The notes under the pieces are model-generated. The model did no database searches. It saw only the letters and a program-made list of their open reading frames with translations, and was not told the DNA's origin. 64,000 nucleotides of DNA from Auriscalpium vulgare (taxonomy: Eukaryota; Basidiomycota; Agaricomycetes; Russulales; Auriscalpiaceae). Shown here one piece after another: positions 45,240 to 57,077 of the stretch. How positions within the stretch are numbered: position 1 is the stretch's first letter; every line of letters begins with the position of its first letter. A program made the translations under genes and the position numbers. The stretch covers positions 1-64,000 of the forward strand of contig JAHBBC010000067.1 in the NCBI GenBank assembly GCA_019915015.1, written 5' to 3'.

Positions 45240-45721
45240 GTCTGAGAGCCCCGTCAGTCGATGAAGCCACTGATTGATGAAGAGGAAACGTCCAAGTCGG
45301 AGTCGTCGACGGCCAGTGTCGCGTCCAGTCACGTAAGTCACGCGCACGTAACGCATCACGTCCGTGTGAAGAGACAATTCCTCATTGGGCATAACACGTG
45401 GCGCAGAAATGTTGCAATTATCCCTGCCAATAGATCCAGCAGCCGCTCGAGGACGTCCTCTGCGCGGTTCTCTCCTCTTCCTGTTTGTTCAATCTCTCCT
45501 GGCCTTTCTGCCTGCGCAGGCTTAGCTGACGGATACCGCTGCGCGTGCTCAGTCTCCGAATACTCATGACTCCGGCCGCCGCTGGCTGCTAGGCGAGCAC
45601 GACAAGAACGACCCCCGATCCCCCTTATATTGTACATCTCCTTGTCTTATTTCATGTGCTCGTAGACCTCTCCCGCACCGCCCAACGAACCAAGCCTGAC
45701 GGCCATACCCCACGACTCGCC
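45240..45721. promoter_or_regulatory. Divergent promoter between ASF1 and the RasGEF gene
   Basis: The starts at 45239 (minus) and 45722 (plus) face apart across 482 bp. The right third is CT-rich. No specific motif was assigned. Confidence 0.5.
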
Positions 45722-48700
45722 ATGTCTTCTAGTCCACCCCCCAGCCTTGTCCTTGTGGAGGAGGACGACTCCTCCCTCGTCGCCACCCCCGTACTCACCC
45801 AGAGGCCCACCTCCCCCGGCCTCCGCTCTTCCACATCATCCTTGCCTGACGTGTCGCCAGTGTCTCCAGCCGAGCCCCTGCTCTCGCCCCACTCGGGGCA
45901 CCTGCGCCTGCCGATCCCTACACCCTCCGCGAACAAGTCCCAGTCATCCTTCGCGTTTGTCGACGTCTCAGAAGACGACCCTAGTGGTGACTTTGACGAT
46001 CTGCCCCCGGAAGTCGCGTCTGCAGACATCTCTATCGCACGTAAGTCCCAATCCGTTCATCGCCACCTCTATCTCGTTTCCATCTGTCGCACTCCGCGTC
46101 TTCGGGGTGCGAATGCCATTCGAATGCGTGTGGTGCCAAGCGTCGCTTGCCATCGTAGCAATCTTACCCATGCTGCGATGCAATTGGGTTAGAAGGTTCC
46201 GCCGAATTAGCCATGGTGACACTGGTTCTTGATCCCACGCCTCGTGTGTAGGCTCTACGCGCTTCGTTCCCACCTTGACCTTGCGAGACGCGAGTTCCGC
46301 TCTTGACCTTCACTTCATCCGACTTGATCTGCTTCTTCCGGTCTGACGTCCATGCTGACGCACCTTTCAACCCCCACGCACAGCGGACGGTTCCTTCGTC
46401 GAGACGCCCTCAGGAAGCGCGGCCATTGAGCTCAAGAAGCGCTATGACCGTCTCCTCGGCGTCGGCAAGTCCGTGCGCTCGCCGTACGCTATCACCGCGT
46501 TCGTCAATCAGCATGGCAAGCAGATGTTTCGCGTGGGGTGAGTGCTCCATCCATCCACGTGCCGCTTGGAGGCCTCACCGCGTAAGAACAGACACCGGGA
46601 TCAGTCTGCCCCTGCCGCGGCCGGCGCCGAGGCAGAACGCCGCACGACCATTCAGATTGTTGAACAGCCTACTGTGTCGCAGCAGGATAACAAGAAATCC
46701 ACTGCCTCGACACGCTCGGACCGCCGCTCTGCCCGCCGCTCACGCATGAGCATGCATACCTTCCTTCCGCCGTCGATGTTCCCGAGCAGCTCGACCCGCC
46801 ATCCGGAGCCGACCTCCGCGCACCTCACGCACGACGGTCACAAGTCGCCTGCGCGCAAGCTCAGGAAGGCGCGCTCAAACCCGCAGCTCTCCGCAGAATC
46901 ATCGACTCAGCCGACGCAGCCGTCAGGTCCCACAGGGCGCGGTCACTCGCAGAGCGTCACAGCCGCCGACATGCCGCGCATAGCCACCGCCGTGGTCTCG
47001 GAGCCCATACCTCGCGGCGATATCTTCTCGACGGTCCTGCAGTGGAAGGTGCCGCCTTCTCCGGTGGCTTCCAGCCTCACGTCCCTGTCCCCAACCGGTA
47101 GCGCGCTTGCTCTGCCAGATACGCCCCGATCTCCTGTGATCGTCGCCCCATTCGGCGCGCGTGTCACCTTCGACTCACCGTCACGGCCGACGGACACGCT
47201 TTTGACTTCCCCTCCTTTGCTTCGCGAGATGCAGTCCTTCGAGTCAGGGTTGACTGCACGAGCCGATAACCACTTGCGGCTTCCCCGAAGTAGCGTCATC
47301 GCATCCATGATGCTCAGCTCCCCACCTGAGGGCGTGATTGAGCCAATTGATCCTCTAGAGGTGCCGCTGCAAACCGACCCATCCACACCGTCCCTGTCGC
47401 CTGCGCCATTTTTGACACGGCAGGACCCCGAAGATCGCAGCTATCTGCCGAGCACCGAAACCTCCCTGCACACACGCTACTCCACCGAGGTTTTTGATGT
47501 CTTGCAGACATACCGCGGCCTACCCCTTCTCGATAAGCTCTCTCCTGACTCCACCGAGACGACGGTGATCAAGATGTCGCTTAACTCGGAAGACACTGCC
47601 GCGCCGCGCGACGACCCGCGCTTCGTCATCTGGGGCGAGGTGTACCCCGAGCCGACGGAGGTGCGCATCGAGTCATCAACGGATCAGCTTTCCTCGCGCT
47701 CCGGCGCGTCACGGCGTCGCAGCAGCCAGCTCCCGACCGAAGACAGCCCACAGGTTCACGTGACAACTGTTATCGGGGACCCGGAGAAGGTGCTTGTCGC
47801 CGCGACGATCGAGCGCTGGATTGCGCAGCTCACGAGCGAGTTCAACTATGACGAATTGCTCGTGTTCTTCCTCACATACCGGACGTACATCAGCGCCACG
47901 GATTTGTGCCACCTGCTTATAGCGCGCTTTCACTGGGCACTCGGGCGCAGCACATCCGAGTACGACGAGCGCGTTCGCCGCATTGTGCGCGTGCGTACGT
48001 TTGTAGCCATCAGGTACTGGCTACTGACGTTCTTCGGCGTGGACTTCGTGCCGAACCGGGAGCTGCGCATGCTGCTTGCGAGTTGGTTGAACTCTTTGCG
48101 CCGGGACCCGATCCTTCAGAAGCACACGGATGCACCGGTGAGCTTAGTCTGTTGGTACTCTGAGGGGGAGCGCTGACGGGGCCGGTTGCGGCAGAACATT
48201 GTACGCAAGCTCGTGTCTGTTGTGCGCGAGTGCAAGGAGATGCACTCACAGCGCGGGCGGCCATTGATGACGGCGGGCAGCATTCCCGCCACGCTCGCAA
48301 AAACGGGAGGCAAGACGCTCGAAGACCTTCCGCGCAAGTCGGCCGCGTCCGCGAACGAGTCCGACCTCGATCTCGACTTCATTATGGAGAGCACCTCGTC
48401 ATCCCTGATCAGCTCAGGCGGGTTCTACGGAGCAGCAACGACCGGTGTGGTGTCGGGCGTCGACGGGACGAAGGCCGTGTCGCTATTGCAGCAGCCCCTG
48501 CACCGCGCAATCATGGACCACCGCCCGTCGATCTCGACGACTCCCGCGATGCCCATCACACAGACACCGGCTACGTTGCCCGTCCATCACAACGCGCTGA
48601 GTCGCGCGTTTGTTAACACGATCGGTCGGCTCGGGCGATGGAAGCGTGTGCTGAACGCGCGCTCGACGACTGTGACCACGCCGCTAGGCGCGTGTGCGGA

Positions 48701-51131
48701 CGTTTCTGCGTTCGACCTCGAGCTGAACGCGACGGGTGACTTGCTCACTGTACGCGGCGGCGTGGAGCAATATCTGAAACTCATCGAGCAGCCTGCGGTG
48801 CCACCGGTGGAGTCCGTGTCCGCACCTGTCGGACTGCGCCCAGGCACAGCGACGCAATCGTCTCCCACAGCGTCGGTCATGCAGGGGATCGAGGCTGCCG
48901 TACATGAGCGCACAAATGGGAGCGCAGATGGGTCGGAGGCAGAGTCGGTTGGCGATGCACACCCATCATCAGAAGACGCAGGAGAAGTTCAGCACGTACA
49001 GGTTGCCAGTCCCGCTCCGGTTCACGGTGAGCCGCTCAGAAGCCCCGTACCCGTGCAGATACATCTGCATTCCAGTGGTCAGAGTCGGACCTCGTCGGAC
49101 TCGTCTGGGTCGTCGTCGAGCTATGGCGCCCTGATTTCCTCGCCTCACTTCCAGGCGCGCCCCCCGCAGGAGCGCTCATGGCAGATGGACATCGTATCTA
49201 TCGACGACCTGGATTTATCCGACACATCGTCGAATGGATCTGCCGGCGGCCCTGCTCAGCCTCCCGGTTTGAAACGCCTTCCCCGCCGCCTGCCGCTGCG
49301 ACGCGACTTCGAGTTCGTTCAGCGGCCGACGGACAGCGTCTCGTCCATGGGCCTGACGTCGCACGAGTCATTATCTGGGCCCTCAAGCTCCGCGGCGTCG
49401 TCGGCGTCCGTCGGCGGGCTCGGCAGCACGATTCAGCAGTGGCAGGTGAACGCGCTCGTGGACTCGCTCAGCGACGAGGAGGGCGAGGGCGATGTGGAGG
49501 GCGCGCTGCGGCGTCTCGAGGGACAGATGAACCCAGCAAAGCAGCGTGAGAAGGAGTCGAAGGTGGACAATTGGGTGAAGACGATCCGCGAGCGGATAGA
49601 GGCCGGTGACTATGGTGACGAGCAGCCGAGGTATACGTCCGATGGCGAAGAGGCGCCGAGTGAGGTGGACACAGACCAGCGCGACTCAGTGGCGTGGAGC
49701 CAGGATGACTCGCGGCGCAATTCTGGCTCGCAGGTGTCTGTACGGTTGCTAGTGAGTACAAACGCGCTCGTGCCAGACAGCACGACACCCGTCGCCGCTC
49801 AGACGCCGTATCCCCCATCACTCAATGCTGGTGCCTCTGTGAACACGAACGAGTCGAAGCCCGCTGTGGAGGACGTTGTCCCGGCCGAGATCCTGCAAAG
49901 CCGCGTCAGCGCTGTCGCGTCGGCCACGTCACACTCGCCCACGTCCCCTCAACAGCCGGCGCCGGCGCCGGCGCAGAGCCCACCGGTGTCGAAGTTTGTC
50001 CACCCGCGATACCCGCGCATCCATCGCTCGTGGGTACAAACCCACAGCGCCATGGAACTAGCACAGCACTTCAGCATGATCGACCGCGAGCTCTTTCTTG
50101 GCGTCAGGTTCGAAGAGCTCGTCTCGGACGAGTGGCTTAGTACGATCGACGAGGCAAATATACTGGATTGGAGCTCGTTCTTGAAGGATCGCGCACGGTG
50201 GAAGGCGGAGGGTCGCAGTGGGTACAAGACCAGCGCAGTCATTGCGGCGCGCGGGCGGTTCAACTTGATTGCAAACTTCGTCCTGTCGGAGATCGTGCTC
50301 ACGTATCCTACTGAGAGGCCAGTGCTCGTGGGAAAGTTCATCCGCATCGCATGGGTACGTTGTCTTTCCACCTTCCTTCGCTACCGAAATTGAATTCGCC
50401 ACTCCGTGTTCAGAAATGCTTCAACCTGAATAACTTCAGCACGCTCGTCGCGATCATTGCAGGCCTGCGGAACGAGTGGGTGACGCGTGCAATGCGCAAG
50501 TCCTGGAACCGCGTGAATGTGTACCACCTGCGCATGCTCAAGGACCTCACCGCGTTCACGCAGAGCGATCATGATTTTGCGCACATTCGCAATGCGATGG
50601 CCATGCTTTCCGATGCGCCGCCCGGTGCACAGTCAGAAGAGGCCGCGTCGGTGCGCAGCTCGACTAAAGGGAAGGCCTCGGCGGACGGTCGGCAGGCCCC
50701 GCCGGCAGCATGCATTCCATTCCTCGGTGTGTTTCTATGGAATTCAATGCAGAAGGAAGTATTTAATCTTTACGACAGGCATCTACTTCTCGCAGCTGCG
50801 TCGTTTTAGCGATCTGCCCGACCTCATTGACCCAACAGCGCCACATGAAACCGTAGGCGTCGACCCCATCTCCGGCAATTTCAACGCGCCGGCTCACCCC
50901 GAGGTCTTCGCAACGTTGACCCCGCTGCCGCCGTCCATGCAGCTCGAGCCGCTCATTAACGTGCACAAGCAGCGCCTCATTGCGGGCACGATTAAGGAGC
51001 TCGTCGCGGGGCAGCACCTCGCAAGCCGTGTGCAATTTCCTATCGATCGGAAGCTGTTCCAGCGGTGCCTTAAGCTGCGCGGGCTGGATGAAGAAACACT
51101 GCATCGCGCGTTTGCAATGTATCCGAGTTGA
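45722..51131 (+). CDS. Large Ras guanine-nucleotide exchange factor, LTE1-like
   Basis: This is a Cdc25-domain exchange factor for a Ras-type GTPase. The start MSSSPPPSLVLVEEDDSSLV (45722) leads to a small N-terminal module (KKRYDRLLGVGKSVRSPYAI, FVNQHGKQMFRVG). A long Ser/Pro-rich linker follows. The RasGEF N-domain spans about 47750-48150 (ATIERWIAQLTSEFNYDELL, FFLTYRTYISATDLCHLLIA, RFVAIRYWLLTFFG-type sequence). A second long linker leads to the catalytic domain from about 50050: MELAQHFSMIDRELFLGVRF, ARGRFNLIANFVLSEIVLT, KCFNLNNFSTLVAIIAGLRN, VTRAMRKSWNRVN, FLGIYFSQLRRFSDLPDLI-type. The far separation of N-domain and GEF domain is as in yeast Lte1 of the mitotic exit network. Whether the partner is Tem1-like or a true Ras cannot be told. 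Confidence 0.88.
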
Positions 51132-52112
51132 TGAGTCGGTCCCTGAGCTGATAAATCACGTGGAGGGGGCTGCGGCGGAGTGGAGGGGGTCATTGAGATT
51201 TGCTTTCGCACTCGCAGTCTATGTTCTTCTTCGCTGTCCGTATATCATTTCTCATCGTTCTGGGTTTTATGGATGCATAATAGACTCTGTTTCGTTGGAA
51301 ATGATATTCATAGCCCAATTTCCTGCAACCGCCTCGACATCAGCACTGCGTAGAACATATAAGCGCAGGTCGTCCCTTCGGAGCGGCAAGCGGTTCAACT
51401 GCTCCCGTGCGAAATATCCACAAACGTATGGATGTCGCCAAGATGTCGTGCGAAGGAGCAAATCAAACACGTAGGCACGGTGGATCAGAATCTGAAAACA
51501 TGCGCAAAACATGCGTACCGGGTGTTGAGCTCCACTCCAGGCCGGCAGTGCGAGGTCAATTTGAGTCGGTGAATGGCGTCCACAGGAGTTTGCGGTCGTA
51601 ATGGTATACGGAACTTAAACGTCTTGAGGGCTGATGATGCTCAGATAGACTCGAGCGGATGATCGACTCGGAGTGCAAGGCCGCGTCAGGAGTCCCTTTG
51701 ATGAACAGCCATTGGCTTGCGTATGTATCGACAAACGCTACAGCTGCACGCAGCCGTGTTTCAACGGCTAGTTGGATCACGCCGATCTCATGGAGATGGC
51801 AAGCGGTTGATTGACGCTCTATCATGTGACGCCCAGTCCGATCGGGGGATGCTTTGCGTGCCATGACCTACCACAACATTTGCCAAGACAGCCAGCAGCA
51901 GCGCGGATAGGTTGGCGTAGCATGAGCTTAGAGCGATTCATTTGACCGATAAGAGCAGATGGTGATGACACAGCGCTCAAAAATTCTACGATGGGAAGCT
52001 ACCACGAAATGCCTACTGATGGCGCTAAACAATTGTCAAGACGGAGGGCCACGACAGGGATACATGCACTCACAGTTGAAGAAAAAAAGACCGACCCGCC
52101 TATGGACGCTGC
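51132..52112. other. 1-kb region without a supported gene
   Basis: This holds the RasGEF 3' UTR and, to the right, the end of the minus-strand gene of unknown function. Short frames exist on both strands, but none resembles a known family. Confidence 0.5.
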
Positions 52113-53096
52113 TCAAGAGTACCTCGATGAGCGAGGAGAGTGAGGGCGGTTGCGCCGCTCAGTCTTCGCGAGCGCTGCGTTTCCACCAGTGCAGAAGATT
52201 CCAAAGCGCCGGGGGGTCGGCCGCTGAACAGTGACAAGGTCGCTTACTGTCGCGGGGTCATTTTCCCTGTCGTCCTCCTCGGTCGAAAATGCGGGAGTGT
52301 GGGAGCTGTGACGGTCCGAGTCAGGCGACTGTCGATTGCGGCGAGGAAGAGACGGCGGTGCTGAAGGGTACGGTCAGCAGAGCGTCCAGGCGGGTGACGT
52401 GTTCACTTACGCGGCATGGAGGTAGCTAGCGCTGGCGAGGAGCGCCGTTGTGTGCTTTGATCTGCGCGTGGAAATGGCACTGCAGCATGGTGGTAGGGCG
52501 ACGCGGAAGGCCGCACGGGCCGGGTCTGGACGCGCACCGACGCAGGAGGGCCATCTGCCCTGCGGATCACCATCCACGACGAAAGTGGCAGGAGCAACCT
52601 CTTGACGCGATCTTCAAAGCAAAATGAGCAATCATGTGGATACGTGGCAGGACAGGAAATTAGTTTACCTTTGAGATTTGCCCCGACAAAGACATCCAAG
52701 CGTTCCCTAAGCGCTCGGAGGATGTCAAAGTAGAGCGATTTGAACAGTTGGAGTACCGGTGGACACGACGTAAACAAGTGAAGTTTAATCCCCACACGGG
52801 ACAAGGTGGCGCGAGAAATCTTGATGGCAAGCTTAGACAACAAGAGAGCTGTCATCATGATCAAATACTTACCTCTGCCAGTGTTACCACCTGCGGGATG
52901 GATTATCAGGACCTGACGTTCGGAACCCTGGATGTGAAACAGGCCCTACCTTTTTACACTGTCTACTTAGAATTTCCGACCGCAGGAGGCGAATGCTATC
53001 CAGGAGATCCTGGCCTGCGGATATGAAGTGTCGCAATGAGCTGAGCCGATGGGCCAGGTCACCAGCCGCTGTTTGTATGTCTACCACAAGAGGCAT
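52113..53096 (-). CDS. Putative gene of unknown function with a P-loop-like motif
   Basis: I do not recognise this protein. From 53096 leftward it begins MPLVVDIQTAAGDLAHRLSS with amphipathic helices (DLLDSIRLLRSEILSRQ). A short candidate intron (52948-52913) leads in phase to VLIIHPAGGNTGRGKY and then a hydrophobic and basic stretch (LIMMTALLLSKLAIKI, LHLFTSCPPVLQLFKSLYFD, ILRALRERLDVFVGANLKG). GGNTGRGK resembles a Walker A loop but is followed by Tyr instead of Ser/Thr, so ATP binding is doubtful. Later exons are disordered (FEDRVKRLLLPLSSW, PPSLPRRNRQSPDSDRHSSH) and may end at SSRYS. The codon pattern looks coding, but the exon borders and both ends are tentative. Confidence 0.45.
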
Positions 53097-53983
53097 GGAA
53101 AGCAGGAAGAAAGAGTGAATGCCAAAAAAGGGGAGACCGAATGAGAGAGGATGATTGTGTGAGCGAGGAAGGTGGCGGAAGGAGGCAAGACGCGACACAG
53201 CGTTCCCAACGTGCCCATGATAAATCGCAAACTGTCTGTGGCCAGCAGCGCGGGGCTTGTAGTACGGTATGTTCCGGAACGTACCTGCCACTCCTGTGGG
53301 CTGGCGAAATTCGTTCGTCGCCGAATTTTGCCATTCACCTGCCCCTGCAGACGTTATCGCCAGAGCCCGCCCGCAGCCCTCCGCAGCCCCTGCGGTGCTT
53401 TGTCCTGTCCGGTTCAGCGCACAGGTTGTTGGGAACAATGATTTCCCCATATATGGAAATTCTCTCGAATAGCTGTGCTTGTGGGCTAAAGCAGGACCTC
53501 AGAACCACAGAACCTGTTCGTTCAATATTTACTTCGCTCTGATTCGATTATGTTTGATCTTTTGCTTTAGTTGCTTGCTGATTTATGTTGCCCGGCGGTG
53601 CTTGCCCTTGTCTCTTCCACCCATATATCAAGCTCTTTGTTACTGTGTCTGGGCATGGGACATCGGGTGTAGAGGCAAGGGTGTCCGAGGTCCGTCTGGC
53701 CACACAACACCGTCAACAGCTGCAAACAACGCGCTCAGCGAGTCGCGTCCAGTCACACTAGTAGCAGCTCAAGCTTGAACTCACCTGGCGCTTCCGCTGC
53801 CTGCATCCACGTCTTTCCTGATTTCATAGTTCAGTCATTTCTCGCCGTTATCGTTGCTCAGTACTGAAGGCTCGTGTAGGAGGCGGTGGCATTCTGGCTA
53901 CCTGAGGCTCGTGTTCTCGTGACGTCCACGACACGCCAGCTTCCCACCAACTAGCGCAATCCCACGATTGGTAAAATAGCACA
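53097..53983. other. Intergenic region between divergent genes
   Basis: About 890 bp lie between the unrecognised gene on the minus strand and MCM10 on the plus strand. Some minus-strand frames continue upstream of 53096 and could hold an earlier exon. No other feature was seen. Confidence 0.45.
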
Positions 53984-56597
53984 ATGGAGTCATCAATGAG
54001 CCGCCAAGAGATGGAGGAGCGCAGGCAGTACGCCCTTCGGAAACAAATCGCTGTCCTCCAGGCGCAGCTCGCAGACCCCAGCGCGCCAGCCCCCGCTGAT
54101 CTGCCTTGTACATTTGAGTCGCCCAAGCGCAAACGACCGGGTGCGCAGGTCTTCGCCCCGGCAAGCCCGTCTCCAAGTAGGTGTTTCCTCTTCTGCGGTG
54201 GCTGCGCTCCACGCCTAACTCGTATGCAGAGCGACAGCGGAGGACTCCGGACGCGCAGGGCGACCATCATCGCACCTTACCCAAATCGGCGGTCAATGTG
54301 CATCGCGGCACCGTAAGTTGGGAACCCAATAACGGCAACACTGCCGCACGGGCCATGCCTCCATCGCAGCCACCACCCTCCAACGTTCTCACGAAGCTGT
54401 CTCAGCTTGGCGGCACCGCACAGCGGCCAGCTGCCCTACAGCTGATCGAGCGCTCCAAAGCGTTTACAGACAGACCTGAGGCATCGTAGGTGATTCCACT
54501 ATCTTTGTGGTCGCCGTCGGCTGATGCGATCTTGACGGCTCTAGTGTGCCAGCGGAGGCTGCCTCTGGTGCCGCGCAATTTGCTACCCGGGACGACCGAC
54601 TGGCGCTCATTGAGGAGCTTGAGCCCGGGCCATATGAGCACAAACCGCCGTTCGACGACCCGCTATTCGAGAAGCTAGAGCCGCACTCTGGCATCCATCT
54701 TCTGTGTGTGCATTTTTTAGGCCGCGCAGCGCTTCCTGATCGCCCGTAAACAGATCCCGCGCCGTGCAGCACGAAGACATACAGGAGTACATGACGGGGC
54801 GGTACTACATCTCCGCCTCGAAGCTGTACTCCGTCATCCGTCGGCTGCCGAACAATCAGGGCTACGACGTCCCCGTTGTTGGTGATTGGCTCACCATCGC
54901 CGTTGTCGCACAGCGTGGCGAAATTATGACAAGCCGCGCGCCCGTCGCCCTTGGGCAAGTCGAGGAACGCGACGCAGACGACCTCGGTGAGAGCAGTAGC
55001 GGCGCCACGGCTGCGACCGGCCCGCATAGTCGGTTCCCTGCTGGCAAGAACATGAAGAAGAACGCCCCGCCACCAAAGCTTGCAGGTCGCAAGTATGTCA
55101 ATATGAAGCTTGTTGACTTTGGCGCGCGTTCGCGAGCTTCCTCGAGCGGTGGTAAGGCGGTGATACGAGGCGATGCATTTCTGACGCTGCTGCTCTTTGA
55201 AGCGGACAACGTCGACTTGCTCGACAGGCAAGACGGGGGGCGCCCGGAAAAGACCTACAAGGGCGGGAGCCGCGGCGCATTTGAGTCGATGGCGAAGCTG
55301 CGTGAGGGATCTGTCATTGCGCTGCTCAACGCACGCATTCTCAAGCCGTACAAGGTTTGTGACGCTATTGCCCGTCATTACGAAACTTGTGATCCCAGAG
55401 CCGTGTTGCTTTGCTACAGGGTACGACGGACAAGCCACACCCGACGACAAACATCCTCGCGATTACGCCCGAGTCGGCCGCGTCAATACTGGTTATCGGG
55501 CGTGCGCGCGATCTGGGCATGTGCATGGTGAAGAAACGCGACGGCAAAGTGTGCGGGAGCTGGTGCGACAAGCGCGTCAGTGACGTGTGCGACTACCACA
55601 TCCAAACCGCTGTAGAGCGGAGCAGGGCCGGGCGCGCAGAGTTCTCCGTCGGGTGCGTACCCAGCCTTCAGTGTCGGGCCGCACATAGCCAACACTCGTC
55701 TGATGCAGGACATCGGGTCTGTCGACCGCTGCGCCGAAACGCAAGCCCGCGTACGACCCGCAGCGCAAGTGGGGGCTCGTCCCCGAGAACAAGCCACAAC
55801 TGTCCGCCGACGGCGGGTCGACGTACGTCGTCGCGGGGCACGTCGTGTCTGGATCGACGTCCAAGTCGCTCTTCACGAGCGAGAACATCGGCCGTGAAGC
55901 ACAGGCACGTGCGCAGCGGAAGAAGGGCGCGAAAGACGCGGACCGCGCGGTGCAGAAGCTGCTAGAGCGTGACCGCGAGGGGATGCGTGCGGTGGAGAAG
56001 GCGCGAGAGTACGCACTAGAAATGAGAATGAAGGCGAGGCGAAAGGAGGGGACGGCAAAGAAAGGCAAGGGGAAGGAGCAAACGGGAAGTGACAGCGATC
56101 AAGACGGGGCTCCCAGTACGGCAGCTAGAGCAGGCCATGCCTCGAAAAATGCGTACTCGGCGGAAGTCATCAAGCGGATAGGATTCGATCCAACCATCAA
56201 GCCTGGACATCAGCGGCAGGAAGATAGCTCGGACGTTGTTGCGCAGGTAAGCGCTCCGTTTCAACTTCTTTACGATGAGTTAGTACAACGTTCCCTTCAG
56301 TTGAAGGACCTTGCTTCCCGACGATCGGCGAACAATTTCGAGCTCGGCCCACGACCTGGGAGGAAACTTGGCGCCTCGGTGTCCGCTCCGGTCCGCTCCA
56401 AACTATCACACTTAGTGAAGGTACTGCCGGACGGTGTCCTACCAGAACTTGACGACGACGACGAACTGGAGAGGCAAGAGATGGCAGTCTTCGGACGGAC
56501 ACTGGACCACAGACCAGACGATGGAGATCAAGACGAGGGCATGGTCGACTTGGGCAGTAGCGATGATGACCTTGTCATAAAGCTACCACGTAGCTAA
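53984..56597 (+). CDS. MCM10: DNA replication initiation factor MCM10
   Basis: Mcm10 binds the CMG helicase and DNA and is needed to start and move replication forks. The start MESSMSRQEMEERRQYALRK is helical and coiled. A Pro/Ser-rich linker follows, then the OB-fold region (RLALIEELEPGPYEHKPPF, EYMTGRYYISASKLYSVIRR, VPVVGDWLTIAVVAQRGEI, KKLAGRKYVNMKLVDFG-type, DAFLTLLLFEADNVDLL, SVIALLNARILKPYK). Across an intron comes the zinc-binding element: DLGMCMVKKRDGKVCGSW, then CDKRVSDVCDYHIQ, a CCCH-type arrangement as in fungal Mcm10. The C-terminal half is basic and coiled and ends DDDLVIKLPRS. Four or five short introns are present. The order and zinc motif identify the gene well. Confidence 0.93.
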
Positions 56598-57077
56598 AGG
56601 GCCACTTACATCTATATGCATCTGAGTTACTGCCCTTCTCTTGACGGCTTTCTGTTCTCTTCACAGCATCTACTAGGACGCAGTACACGATTCGATCAAG
56701 TAATGGTATTCTACTTTGCTTGGTGAGGTACTTGTGTAACAGGCGGCAATAAATATGGCGGTTGCGCCCATGAGATCATGTCCTCAGTAATGCTCGCCGT
56801 GGCACTGCTGGTAGTCATCATGGTGGGGTTTGCTCTGACTGACCGAGCCGCATTTGGGGGCAATATTGGAGATTATCTTTTTTTTGGACAAGCAGCTTAT
56901 ATTAGTCCTCCCGGTTATTATTATGTAAGCAATAGGTTGACGGCTGGCTTATACATACATACGTCTTTAGTAGCCTTTTCCAACTCCGCTAGCGCAAGAG
57001 TCAAAGCGCCCTCTTAGTCTATCGCTCATCGTTTTCTCACCTTTGACCGTCTCTCTCAAGCATAGGAAGTCACCAAG
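56598..57077. other. Intergenic region
   Basis: This lies between the MCM10 stop and the eIF2 gamma start. A short frame at 56778-57017 begins with a hydrophobic stretch but has no recognised relative. The final ~60 bp are CT-rich and fit a 5' leader. Confidence 0.5.

Noticed and set aside
51132..52112. Extra gene from short frames downstream of the RasGEF
   Set aside because: No frame has family similarity, coherent splicing or coding-like composition.
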